Made by a program: the position numbers and the translations under genes
Shown here: piece by piece, positions 17,235 to 23,605 of the stretch
How positions within the stretch are numbered: the first letter of the stretch is position 1
Layout: each line of letters starts with the position of its first letter
NCBI GenBank assembly: GCA_002439585.1
Contig: DJOF01000002.1
Location: forward strand, 1-39,549
Length of the DNA stretch: 39,549 nucleotides
Direction of reading: 5' to 3'
Source of the DNA: Bacteroidales bacterium UBA6445
GTDB taxonomy: Bacteria > Bacteroidota > Bacteroidia > Bacteroidales > UBA932
Notes under the pieces: generated by a model
What the model was told of the DNA's origin: nothing
Seen by the model: the letters and a program-made list of their open reading frames with translations, nothing else
Databases searched by the model: none

Positions 17235-17402
17235 GAGGGCGTTGACACCCACATCCTTGATCCACGTGACACCTATGCTGATCCTGCGCAGTGGGAGGAG
17301 AAGGCGAAGGATCTCGCTGCAAGGTTCATAATGAACTTCAAGAAGTACGAGTCCCACGTGGCCGGCAAGGCTCTTGTAAAGGCTGGTCAGGTTTCTGGCT
17401 AG
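17235..17402 (+). pseudogene. pckA: 3' remnant of ATP-dependent phosphoenolpyruvate carboxykinase
   Basis: The + frame from 17235 to the TAG at 17400-17402 reads GVDTHILDPRDTYADPAQWE, then EKAKDLAARFIMNFKKY and GKALVKAG. This is the C terminus of bacterial pckA (for example DILDPRxTYA...W, GxALVAAGP). About 55 of the usual roughly 535 codons remain; there is no start codon and the active-site parts are absent. The ISL3-type remnant ends just upstream, so an insertion or IS-mediated deletion probably removed the rest. A complete pckA may exist elsewhere in the genome. Confidence 0.85.
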
Positions 17403-17419
17403 CCTGTTTTTTGCCTACA

Positions 17420-17800
17420 TCAGAAAATCCTTGAGGTGAGAGTGCCCAGGTACAGGAATATCAAGCCGAGGGCCAAGCCCAGCATTGTGTATAACAACGA
17501 AATGAAAAATTCTCCGCCTTGAAGCATGGACATATTCTCGTTCATGAATGTCGAGAATGTGGTGAAACCGCCGCAGAAGCCGACGGTAAGGAACATAAGC
17601 ATATCCTGCGACATCGTGGTGTGGCGGGAGGCTATTCCGTAAAAAAGACCGATCATAAAACAGCCGGCGACATTGGCCACCATTGTGCCGAGCGGAAGTG
17701 TCGCGGCAGGAAATAACTTGCAGCAACCTACTTTCACCAAATATCTTGCGATACCCCCGAGGAAACTTCCTCCACCAATTAAGAGTAATGTGCGGATCAT
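17420..17800 (-). CDS. crcB: Fluoride channel protein CrcB/Fluc
   Basis: This 126-residue membrane protein has four hydrophobic segments (about 2-20, 33-55, 66-85, 97-120). It shows the family signatures GGSFLGGIARYLV, NVAGCFMIGLFYG and VGFCGGFTTFSTF, the last carrying the phenylalanines and polar residues of the fluoride pore. Family knowledge: Fluc proteins form dual-topology dimers that let fluoride leave the cell. Length and motifs are complete, so it should work. Its ribosome binding site (AGGAGAGA) lies within the last codons of a decayed upstream gene, and the stop of that gene is only 3 bases from the crcB start, so crcB was probably translated as the last gene of an older operon. No fluoride riboswitch was recognised. 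Confidence 0.93.
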   Translation of the reverse strand: MIRTLLLIGGGSFLGGIARYLVKVGCCKLFPAATLPLGTMVANVAGCFMIGLFYGIASRHTTMSQDMLMFLTVGFCGGFTTFSTFMNENMSMLQGGEFFISLLYTMLGLALGLIFLYLGTLTSRIF

Positions 17801-17803
17801 TTA

Positions 17804-18002
17804 CTATCTCTCCTCTTCATAAAAAATCTCGAATATGCCCCTAAGCCTTTCCGGATCGTGTATTATGTCCCTTAAGGCCTGAAGACAGGTGATGTGCTTC
17901 CCTGCCATCGATCAGACCGGTGTCGTGGAATGCAGCAGCGGCATAGCGAGAAATTATCTCATCCTCAACATACTGCACAAGTTCTTGATTCAACATATTC
18001 AT
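17804..18002 (-). pseudogene. Decayed HD-domain phosphohydrolase gene
   Basis: Read on the minus strand from ATG 18002, the frame gives MNMLNQELVQYVEDEIISRY, then AAAAFHDTGLIDGREAHHL, matching the start and the middle (FTAAAFHDTGL..GREXHH) of Bacteroidota HD-domain proteins. The segment that normally separates these motifs is missing. A further frame change follows, after which another frame reads ALRDIIHDPERLRGIFEIFY up to TAG 17806-17804. It is therefore a gene with an internal deletion and at least one frameshift. The ATG overlaps the stop of the upstream phosphatase remnant as ATGA, and the end is 3 bases from crcB. Confidence 0.72.
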
Positions 18003-18132
18003 AGATTATTGCCACTTTTGTCATTCATCAGTGAAGCCAACAGTCCCTTGCAGCCTTCGGTGATGTCTCTGTAGGTCTCCTCGAAGTCTCCGGTATACCA
18101 TGGGTCGGAAACATCTGAAGCCATGCCTACCT
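17999..18132 (-). pseudogene. 3' fragment of a low-molecular-weight protein tyrosine phosphatase
   Basis: On the minus strand the frame reads VGMASDVSDPWYTGDFEETY, then RDITEGCKGLL, ending in TGA at 18001-17999. The DPWYTGDFEETY segment is the conserved general-acid loop (aspartate of DP) and C-terminal helix of low-molecular-weight tyrosine phosphatases. The N-terminal CxxxxxR nucleophile loop is absent and a stop lies just upstream, so no enzyme can be made. It overlaps the start of the HD remnant by 2 bases of ATGA, showing a former phosphatase-HD-crcB operon. Confidence 0.8.
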
Positions 18133-18183
18133 AATACAGAGGGTAGCATTTTTATAGTTCACTCATTTGCAATTAGTTACAAA

Positions 18184-18444
18184 TCACGCTTTACATATGC
18201 AAATATACACAAAAAGTTGCGCTTTTACTGCTTCTGACATGTAGCCTCGTCTTCGATACTCTTTGGACATGGCATAGCCCAGTTCGCGGACATCAATCTT
18301 GCCTGTGATTGGTGACAACTTGATTTGTACATAGCCGATCACATCGTCAGATTCTTTCCGGAATACTCCATACAGCAATGTGCCAATTCCTTGGTTGTTG
18401 AACTCTATAAATTCTATCGTTTCTTCGAGATCGTAAATATAATT
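18184..18444 (-). pseudogene. Fragment of a GNAT-family N-acetyltransferase
   Basis: The minus-strand frame contains LLYGVFRKESDDVIGYVQIK and ELGYAMSKEYRRRGYMSEAV, the beta4 strand and acetyl-CoA pyrophosphate-binding motif A (here RRRGYMSEAV) of RimJ/RimL-like GNAT acetyltransferases. The N-terminal strand and the C-terminal part after motif A are missing. The frame stays open to an ATG at 18555, but residues upstream of about YIYDLEET look like antisense of the zinc-ribbon gene and not GNAT sequence. A truncated, non-functional copy is most likely. Confidence 0.62.
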
Positions 18445-18555
18445 ATCTGACCACCATGCGGTTTCACTATCTCCGACAGTGCTGAGCAATGCTCTTGCTG
18501 CGACGGAGAAGCTATAGGCGAGTATGAGAAACAGGAATGTCGCTCTGGGTGGCAT
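18439..18555 (+). pseudogene. Upstream zinc-ribbon segment interrupted by a stop
   Basis: In the frame of the small membrane gene at 18556, the preceding bases read III-stop-PPCGFTISDSAEQCSCCDG, then EAIGEYEKQECRSGWH. If the TGA at 18448-18450 were a cysteine codon, this would be an N-terminal double-knuckle zinc ribbon (CxxC...CxxC). That layout is common in small membrane proteins of gut bacteria. The segment has no start codon between the TGA and 18556. Confidence 0.5.
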
Positions 18556-18792
18556 ATGGAAGCGGAAAAGCTTATGCTGTCAGAGAAGGCCAGAAAAGAG
18601 AAACGCAAGAATGTGATTGAATATGTCGCTTTGCTGGTTCTTACAATTCTCGTAATATGCGGTTTAGTCTACAATGTATGGTCTGCTTTGGTCTTCTCGG
18701 GAAACTCTCTTTGGGATAATACACTCTACGGTGTAATATGTCTGTCCCTTTCCATTATTGGTTCACTGACACTCTATTACAAAAAGCGATGA
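18556..18792 (+). CDS. Small two-helix membrane protein, probably 5'-truncated
   Basis: From ATG 18556 the frame encodes 78 residues: a charged helix (MEAEKLMLSEKARKEKRKN), then two hydrophobic segments (about 24-44 and 56-73) and a lysine-rich end (YYKKR). The upstream in-frame sequence looks like a zinc ribbon cut off by a stop, so this may be only the membrane part of a larger protein or a dead gene. No family was recognised for the membrane part. It lies head-to-head with the GNAT fragment, and the two share the junction near 18445. Whether it is translated cannot be told from the sequence. Confidence 0.45.
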   Translation: MEAEKLMLSEKARKEKRKNVIEYVALLVLTILVICGLVYNVWSALVFSGNSLWDNTLYGVICLSLSIIGSLTLYYKKR

Positions 18793-18956
18793 CCTCAAAA
18801 CCACACAGAAGGTTTCGGCTCGTAGAAAAAAATGCCAAAGTACAGAATTGTCTTGTAGTATTTTCCGATTCCGGTTTATAGCATTATGGGGGCAGAATGC
18901 TCTAACTGGTCATGAAATCGTCATCCTGTGGCTTTCGTAGTCTCGGATTATGCTTC

Positions 18957-20222
18957 TTATGGTTTCAAGAAATTAATCGGAACCACGTAAACGCCGTCTT
19001 CGCGACGATAAGCACCGCCGACGGCTGTCAGAACCATCAGGAATGATGGCGATTTCTCATCGCTCTTTTCCTCTATTTTGCCTTTCAGCCTTTTAAGCGA
19101 GTTAGCCCCAGCCTCAATAAGTTCATCACCTCCCAGTTTTATCTCGACTGCACCCCAAGAGCCGTTATCCAGATGGATGACAGCATCGCATTCAAGCCCA
19201 GCATTGTCCCGATAATGACGAACCTCTCCAGCCAAAAAGCCGGAATATATCCTCAGGTCACGTACAGCCATATCCTCGAAAAAGAGGCCAAAACTCTCAA
19301 GATCATGACACAGGTCATAGGGCTCGACACCCAGAGAGCGGCAGGCTATTGAAGTATCCACAAAATGGCGTGTTGGCGTGGAACGAATTGAGGTCTTGGA
19401 GCGGATGTTTGGATTCCAGGCTGGCATGTCCTCGATTATGTACAGATCGTTCAGAGCCTCCATATACTCGTTATATGTCTTGACATCCATTGTGCGCTCG
19501 TTGCTCTGGCGTACATCTGCTACAATAGTCGAGACGGCGGCCTCAGTTGATACATGCCTTGCATAACTTCGAACTATCATCTTGAGTATCTCCGGATTCT
19601 TGTTGCGGAAACGTTCATTTTCGCAGTCCTCAAACACGAATAGCCCGTTATAGTAGTTTTTTGTTATCTCAATGGCTATATTTTTTTGTGCTAAAACTGA
19701 AATTGGCCATCCGCCGCGACATATAAGATAGGCAACATCAGATAACGAAAAATCTTCGTTCATGTCCCAAGGGATGTTCGGTTCTTCATTGAAAAGCGCC
19801 TCCAAGGAGACTACCCCTTTAGAATCCTTAGACTCCCACAAACTCATCGGCCGCATCTTCACAGGAGTTATTCTGCCAGCCCCACTATGGTGGACTTCAG
19901 TCTTGTCCGCAGGAGTGGAACTTCCAGTAAGAATATACTTTCCAAACTCATAATTGAAGTCGAGATCATCCTTTACCTGATTCCAAATATCAGGTGCTTT
20001 CTGCCATTCATCAATAAGTCTCGGTTTTTCCCCGTTCAAAACACCGCGCGGGTTTATCCTGGCCATGGCAATAGACTGTTTTGTATTGAGTTTTACAAAA
20101 CTCTTCTGATATCTCATACATGTTGTAGTCTTTCCACAAAACTTCGGTCCGGCAACGAGTACAGCACCCGAGGTCTTGAGTTTCAGTTCAATTTCCTTTT
20201 CAATCAGCCGTTGATAGTACAT
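18957..20222 (-). CDS. AAA-family ATPase with C-terminal DUF4143-type nuclease-like domain
   Basis: The 421-residue protein starts with a helix and a Walker A motif (VAGPKFCGKTTT, about residues 23-34). A Walker B-like PRLIDEWQKAPDIWNQVKD (about 67-85) and the sensor-like ILTGSSTP follow. The C-terminal third has the DUF4143 layout, with FFEDMAVRDLRIYSG and the PD-(D/E)XK-like series ECDAVIHLDNGSWGAVEIKLG. Family knowledge: these predicted ATPases are abundant in Bacteroidota, often in multiple copies, and have no firmly established role; links to stress or mobile elements are suggested. It is divergent from the AbiE pair, with two 19-bp direct repeats between them. Confidence 0.85.
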   Translation of the reverse strand: MYYQRLIEKEIELKLKTSGAVLVAGPKFCGKTTTCMRYQKSFVKLNTKQSIAMARINPRGVLNGEKPRLIDEWQKAPDIWNQVKDDLDFNYEFGKYILTGSSTPADKTEVHHSGAGRITPVKMRPMSLWESKDSKGVVSLEALFNEEPNIPWDMNEDFSLSDVAYLICRGGWPISVLAQKNIAIEITKNYYNGLFVFEDCENERFRNKNPEILKMIVRSYARHVSTEAAVSTIVADVRQSNERTMDVKTYNEYMEALNDLYIIEDMPAWNPNIRSKTSIRSTPTRHFVDTSIACRSLGVEPYDLCHDLESFGLFFEDMAVRDLRIYSGFLAGEVRHYRDNAGLECDAVIHLDNGSWGAVEIKLGGDELIEAGANSLKRLKGKIEEKSDEKSPSFLMVLTAVGGAYRREDGVYVVPINFLKP

Positions 20223-20429
20223 ACTCTGATCTTTATTGTCGACAAAGTTATATAATTCCCAAAATTTTCAATGAAAAATTCCCAAAATTTTCAATCAAGC
20301 GTGCGAGCTCGGAAAAATATTGTTTGCCTACTTGCATCAATAGAAACATAGTTATATGGAAGGTGATATTTTCAGTAGAAAAATATGTTGAATATGCTTT
20401 TATATTAAAATAATGGCTATCTTTGTGGC
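20223..20429. promoter_or_regulatory. Divergent control region between the ATPase and AbiE genes
   Basis: A 19-base sequence containing CCCAAAATTTTCAAT occurs twice in direct orientation (20254-20272 and 20277-20295), with a 23-base period and the self-complementary core AAAATTTT. A -7-like TATCTTTG lies at 20418-20425, five bases before the AbiEi start codon. The repeats start 32 bases upstream of the ATPase start and could bind AbiEi or another regulator. Confidence 0.5.
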
Positions 20430-21056
20430 ATGAATAATCCATTGCGACAGTTGGGAAACATCCCTGTTACGGCTTCCGTTTTGGAATCTCTGTTTCCTCA
20501 TATCAGGGGCGGAAACCAGAAACTCAGGTTGCTTGAGCGTGACAAACAGATAATACGTCTCAAGAAGGGACTTTATGTGTGCAGTCCTGAAATAACAGGG
20601 AAGACCCTTTCGACAGAATTGATAGCCAATCATCTGTATGCTCCATCATATGTTTCCATGTCGTCGGCTTTGCGCTATTATGGGCTGATACCGGAAGAGG
20701 TTTACACCAAACAGTCCATGACTTTGAAGTATGCAAAGAATTTTGACACGCCGTTTGGCAGGTTTGAATATACGCATATTTCGAAGGCTGCATTCTCTGT
20801 AGGACTGACAAGTATCAAGAAGGACGGCTATGCGTTTGTGATGGCTACACCGGAAAAGGCTCTTTGTGATCTGATTGCTAATTCTCCAAAAGTGAATTTG
20901 CGCTATCTGAAAGATGTCGAGATTTATCTGGAGGAAGATATCCGGATGGAAAGGGAAGATTTTATGCAGATTGATGCCGGGATATTCGAGGAATACATCA
21001 AGGTCGGCAAAAAGGCCGATTCGATACGCACTTTACTTAAATTGCTGAAGAAATGA
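20430..21056 (+). CDS. AbiEi-type antitoxin / transcriptional regulator
   Basis: The 208-residue protein fits the AbiEi antitoxin family. The N-terminal winged-helix region (about 1-90) includes IIRLKKGLYVCSPEI and ELIANHLYAPSYVSMSSALR, and the C-terminal domain includes YAFVMATPEKALCDLIANSP. Family knowledge: AbiEi represses its own operon by binding repeats in the promoter and counters the AbiEii toxin; AbiE systems act in abortive infection against phage. The stop overlaps the toxin start as ATGA, so translation is coupled. The -7-like element lies five bases before the ATG, so transcripts may have little or no leader. Divergent direct repeats upstream are candidate operators. Confidence 0.88.
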   Translation: MNNPLRQLGNIPVTASVLESLFPHIRGGNQKLRLLERDKQIIRLKKGLYVCSPEITGKTLSTELIANHLYAPSYVSMSSALRYYGLIPEEVYTKQSMTLKYAKNFDTPFGRFEYTHISKAAFSVGLTSIKKDGYAFVMATPEKALCDLIANSPKVNLRYLKDVEIYLEEDIRMEREDFMQIDAGIFEEYIKVGKKADSIRTLLKLLKK

Positions 21057-21880
21057 AGAATGAAATTTACGACAATATGCTCTCGGCATACGATATGGCT
21101 ACGGAGCAGCAGAAGCGGAACGCCGTATTTGAAGTAAACCAGCAGGTAATACTTGCCGGGCTCTACAACGGCGGCTTCTTTGACGTGGCAGCTTTCTACG
21201 GCGGTACTTGCCTCAGAATTTTCAATGGCCTCCAGCGCTTCAGCGAGGATATGGATTTTTCCCTACTGGCTCCCGATGACAAGTTCGATTTCACGAAATA
21301 TTTCCAGCCTATTATAGATGAATTTGCCATTGTCGGTCGTGAGGTGGAGATTAAAAAGAAGGACAAAAAGGGATTTGGAAAGGTTGAATCCGCTTTTCTG
21401 AAAGACAATACGGATGTATATGATGTGTCGTTCCTGACAGACAAATCCATAAAAATCAAAATTGAGGTTGATACCCAGCCTCCGTTGAATTTCAAAACGG
21501 AGCAAAAGCTGCTTTTACAGCCTCATTCCTTCATGACACGTTGTTTCACTTTGCCGGATTTGTTTGCCGGAAAGATGCACGCATTGGTGTACAGAGGATG
21601 GAAAAACAGGGTGAAAGGTCGTGACTGGTATGATTTTGAATGGTACGTTCGCCATAATGTTCCTCTTGATTTTGCCCATCTTGCAGAGCGTGTCCGTCAG
21701 TTCAACAATGCAGAAATCGGGCAGGAGGAGTTCGTGGCTCAATTGAAAGACAGATTGGCTACAGCGAACATCAACCAAGTAAAGAGCGATGTCCTTCCGT
21801 TTGTCAGAAACCCAAAGGAACTCGATATCTGGTCAAACGATTATTTTGTCCAGTTGGCGGATATAATGAAGTTTGAATAA
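21053..21880 (+). CDS. AbiEii-type nucleotidyltransferase toxin
   Basis: This 275-residue protein has the AbiEii/AbiGii toxin fold. It shows FYGGTCLR (G50, G51) followed by RFSEDMDFSL with acidic metal ligands D66 and D68, the nucleotidyltransferase signature GG...DxD. IKIEVDTQPP supplies a third acidic position, and RDWYDFEWYV with KMHALVYRGWKNRVKGRD is the usual C-terminal block. Family knowledge: related toxins (MenT, AbiEii) transfer nucleotides to RNA, for example tRNA acceptor ends, and stop growth when the antitoxin is lost. All key residues are present, so it is probably active. It is the downstream partner of AbiEi by 4-base overlap. Confidence 0.9.
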   Translation: MKNEIYDNMLSAYDMATEQQKRNAVFEVNQQVILAGLYNGGFFDVAAFYGGTCLRIFNGLQRFSEDMDFSLLAPDDKFDFTKYFQPIIDEFAIVGREVEIKKKDKKGFGKVESAFLKDNTDVYDVSFLTDKSIKIKIEVDTQPPLNFKTEQKLLLQPHSFMTRCFTLPDLFAGKMHALVYRGWKNRVKGRDWYDFEWYVRHNVPLDFAHLAERVRQFNNAEIGQEEFVAQLKDRLATANINQVKSDVLPFVRNPKELDIWSNDYFVQLADIMKFE

Positions 21881-21931
21881 TTGGGTAGTTTGAGCCTGTT
21901 TTTAGCCCGAAAAAGGGGCAATTTCGGCACG

Positions 21932-21958
21932 AAAAAAGCACCGGGACTTCCCAGTGCT
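21932..21958 (-). terminator. Terminator of the DUF2795 gene (minus strand)
   Basis: On the minus strand AGCACTGGGA and TCCCGGTGCT pair over 10 positions with one mismatch around a tight turn and are followed by six T. It lies about 50 bases after the DUF2795 stop and about 55 bases after the AbiEii stop, so it may also act in the other direction, though without a T tract there. Confidence 0.8.
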
Positions 21959-22005
21959 TCAATTGTAAATTATTGAAAATCAATCAATAATGTTTCAATA
22001 ATGGG

Positions 22006-22227
22006 TTAATACTCCTCCTCGTTAAAGAAGAAGTCGTCCTTGGTGGGGTAGTCGGGCCATATATCCTCTATGCTTTCGTATACCTCACCGTCGTCTTCGA
22101 GTTCCTGAAGATTTTCGATCACCTCTTCGGGAGCTCCGGAACGGTTGGCATAGTCTATCAACTCGTCTTTAGAAGCCGGCCATGGAGCATCGTCCAAGCT
22201 GCTGGCAAGTTCAAGTGTCCAATACAT
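22006..22227 (-). CDS. DUF2795 family small acidic protein
   Basis: The 73-residue protein begins MYWTLELASSLDDAPWPAS and ends PTKDDFFFNEEEY, a layout conserved among Bacteroidota DUF2795 proteins (KDELIDYANRSGAPEEVIEN in the middle). It is strongly acidic and has no signal or membrane segment. No biochemical function is established for the family. It is a single gene with its own terminator, in a low-gene-density stretch next to the AbiE pair. The upstream region contains a small inverted-repeat element at 22317-22431, and no clear promoter was identified. Confidence 0.88.
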   Translation of the reverse strand: MYWTLELASSLDDAPWPASKDELIDYANRSGAPEEVIENLQELEDDGEVYESIEDIWPDYPTKDDFFFNEEEY

Positions 22228-22316
22228 ATCTAAATCTCTATTATTTAATACTATTTGTTTGAAGTAGTTTAAATTATTTCATTATAGATTTTATGAGGAA
22301 TTGTCTATGATGTTTC

Positions 22317-22431
22317 TAAGACTTTTTGAAATGAGTAGCTGAGCTATCTAGCTGAGCAAAAGTCTGATGAAACAGACAGATAAAGTCCAAATCCATAAAA
22401 GAATTTTTGAAAAATTTCAAACAACTTCTTA
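22317..22431. repeat. 115-bp relative of the dispersed element with inverted ends
   Basis: The left end TAAGACTTTTTGAAATGAG and right end AAATTTCAAACAACTTCTTA are inverse to each other with mismatches and resemble the ends of the 165-bp element. The interior is different, so this is either another subfamily or an internally replaced copy. Confidence 0.55.
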
Positions 22432-22523
22432 ATGGGCGGCAAATATATGCAAAAAAAGCAAACGATGAACTTTTTTTGCCTAATTTTGCAGTCCGCCTTC
22501 GACTATGATCACAAATCATACCA

Positions 22524-22688
22524 TAAGAAGCCGTATTGAAATGGTTCCCGAATTTTATTATGAGGATTATTCGAGGCAGTTTCGACTTTTGAAGAAGGAG
22601 TGTACAGGAGGTATCGTACTGATGACAAAAATGAAATGGCCCGAAAGAACCATAAGAGAAGAGACGAATCAGTTCAAATCATCTTCTA
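22524..22688 (+). repeat. 165-bp dispersed element with terminal inverted repeats (copy B)
   Basis: It starts TAAGAAGCCGTATTGAAATG and ends TTCAAATCATCTTCTA; the interior (TATGAGGATTATTCGAGGC, then CGACTTTTGAAGAAGGAG) matches copies A and C. Its length is the same as copy A. A frame from 22505 spans it (MVPEFYYEDYSRQFRLLKKE within), but differences from copy A fall at all codon positions. Confidence 0.78.
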
Positions 22689-22854
22689 ATTACAGGTAAG
22701 CCGATTCTTATGTTATTTGGCCTGTAGATGAGAGAAAGGTGGAATATTTGGTCTGAGGGTAGTTTATAAGCTAATTGTCAAAGCTTTTGCTGGATTTGCC
22801 AATATGCCATTGAGAAGTGTGAGAGGGAGTGGTATGATGAAGGGGCGCAACAAC

Positions 22855-22920
22855 ATTCTTGATGCCTGCAGTGGGTGGCAACCGTATTCTTGATGCCTGC
22901 AGTGGGTGGCAACAGCATTC
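22855..22920. repeat. 31-bp tandem repeat upstream of folE
   Basis: Two units (22855-22885 and 22886-22916) share ATTCTTGATGCCTGCAGTGG and more, differing only near the end (CGT against AGC), with the first bases of a third unit. Each unit contains the PstI-like palindrome CTGCAG. Confidence 0.88.
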
Positions 22921-23014
22921 TTAGTACGGGCATGAGAGAGACGATAGCGAATGATAGAAATAGAAGTAGGAGGACGAGTTTATAAAGTATCGGGCAATCG
23001 AATTGAATTGGAAT

Positions 23015-23605
23015 ATGAACGCAGACGAGATATACTACGATAATGACACGACAGAGAGCATAGCCGTACATGTCCGTGAGATACTTAAGCTTCTCGGGGA
23101 AGACCCAGATAGAGAAGGGCTTCTGAAGACCCCTGAGAGGGTGGCCAAGTCATTGCAGTTCCTCACAAAAGGGCGCAAGGAAGATGGTCTGGAGATTGTG
23201 CGCTCGGCTGTATTTGACGAGGAGTACCAGCAGATGGTCATAGTGAAAGATATTGAACTTTACTCTACCTGTGAACATCATCTGCTGCCCTTCATCGGCA
23301 AGGCTCATGTCGCTTATATTCCTGACGGCAAGATAACCGGCCTGAGCAAGATAGCAAGAGTAGTAGAGGCCTATGCTCGTCGTCTGCAGGTACAGGAAAG
23401 GCTTACCGTCCAGATCCGTGACTGCATTCAAGAGGCACTTCACCCTCTTGGAGTCGCTGTCGTCTTAGAGGCAATGCATACATGTATGCAGATAAGGGGA
23501 GTGCAGAAGTCCAATGCTCTGACTGTCACGTCTGCATTTTCCGGAGCATTTCTGTCGTCTGCCCGTACAAGAAACGAATTTCTCAATCTGATAGAGAAGA
23601 GATAA
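23015..23605 (+). CDS. folE: GTP cyclohydrolase I
   Basis: The enzyme turns GTP into 7,8-dihydroneopterin triphosphate, the first step of tetrahydrofolate synthesis. ATG 23015 is preferred to an in-frame TTG four codons upstream, giving 196 residues, within the usual size. The zinc site is complete: C86 and H89 in STCEHHLLPFIG and C157 in AMHTCMQIRGV. The signatures KITGLSKIARVVEAYARRLQ and QKSNALTVTSAFSGAF are also present. Folate synthesis is represented again by folP on the opposite strand, which converges on folE with purB and a UvrA-like gene between. The last 23 bases overlap the end of that UvrA-like gene. The region upstream contains tandem repeats and no clear promoter. Confidence 0.96.
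   Translation: MNADEIYYDNDTTESIAVHVREILKLLGEDPDREGLLKTPERVAKSLQFLTKGRKEDGLEIVRSAVFDEEYQQMVIVKDIELYSTCEHHLLPFIGKAHVAYIPDGKITGLSKIARVVEAYARRLQVQERLTVQIRDCIQEALHPLGVAVVLEAMHTCMQIRGVQKSNALTVTSAFSGAFLSSARTRNEFLNLIEKR

Larger units (their letters stand above)
22228..23014. other. Gene-poor, repeat-rich stretch
   Basis: About 790 bp without a convincing gene. It holds a 115-bp inverted-repeat element (22317-22431), a -7-like TAATTTTG at 22481-22488, a full copy of the 165-bp element (22524-22688) and a 31-bp tandem repeat (22855-22920). It also has a 30-codon frame (22951-23043, MIEIEVGGRVYKV) that overlaps the folE start and could be a leader peptide or chance. Confidence 0.6.

Noticed and set aside
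17801..17900. Fluoride riboswitch ahead of crcB
   Set aside because: The upstream bases are explained by the decayed HD gene, and no fluoride-riboswitch core was recognised.
17999..18132. Functional low-molecular-weight phosphatase
   Set aside because: The catalytic CxxxxxR loop is missing and there is no start codon.
18448..18450. TGA as a selenocysteine codon in the zinc ribbon
   Set aside because: No selenocysteine insertion hairpin or sel genes were seen, and a zinc ribbon gains nothing from selenocysteine; a nonsense mutation is simpler.
18445..18555. N-terminal extension of the GNAT frame as part of the enzyme
   Set aside because: Its residues do not fit GNAT proteins and mirror the zinc-ribbon coding sequence on the other strand.
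22855..22920. Possible CRISPR array
   Set aside because: The 31-bp units are directly tandem with no unique spacers between them, and no cas genes are present.
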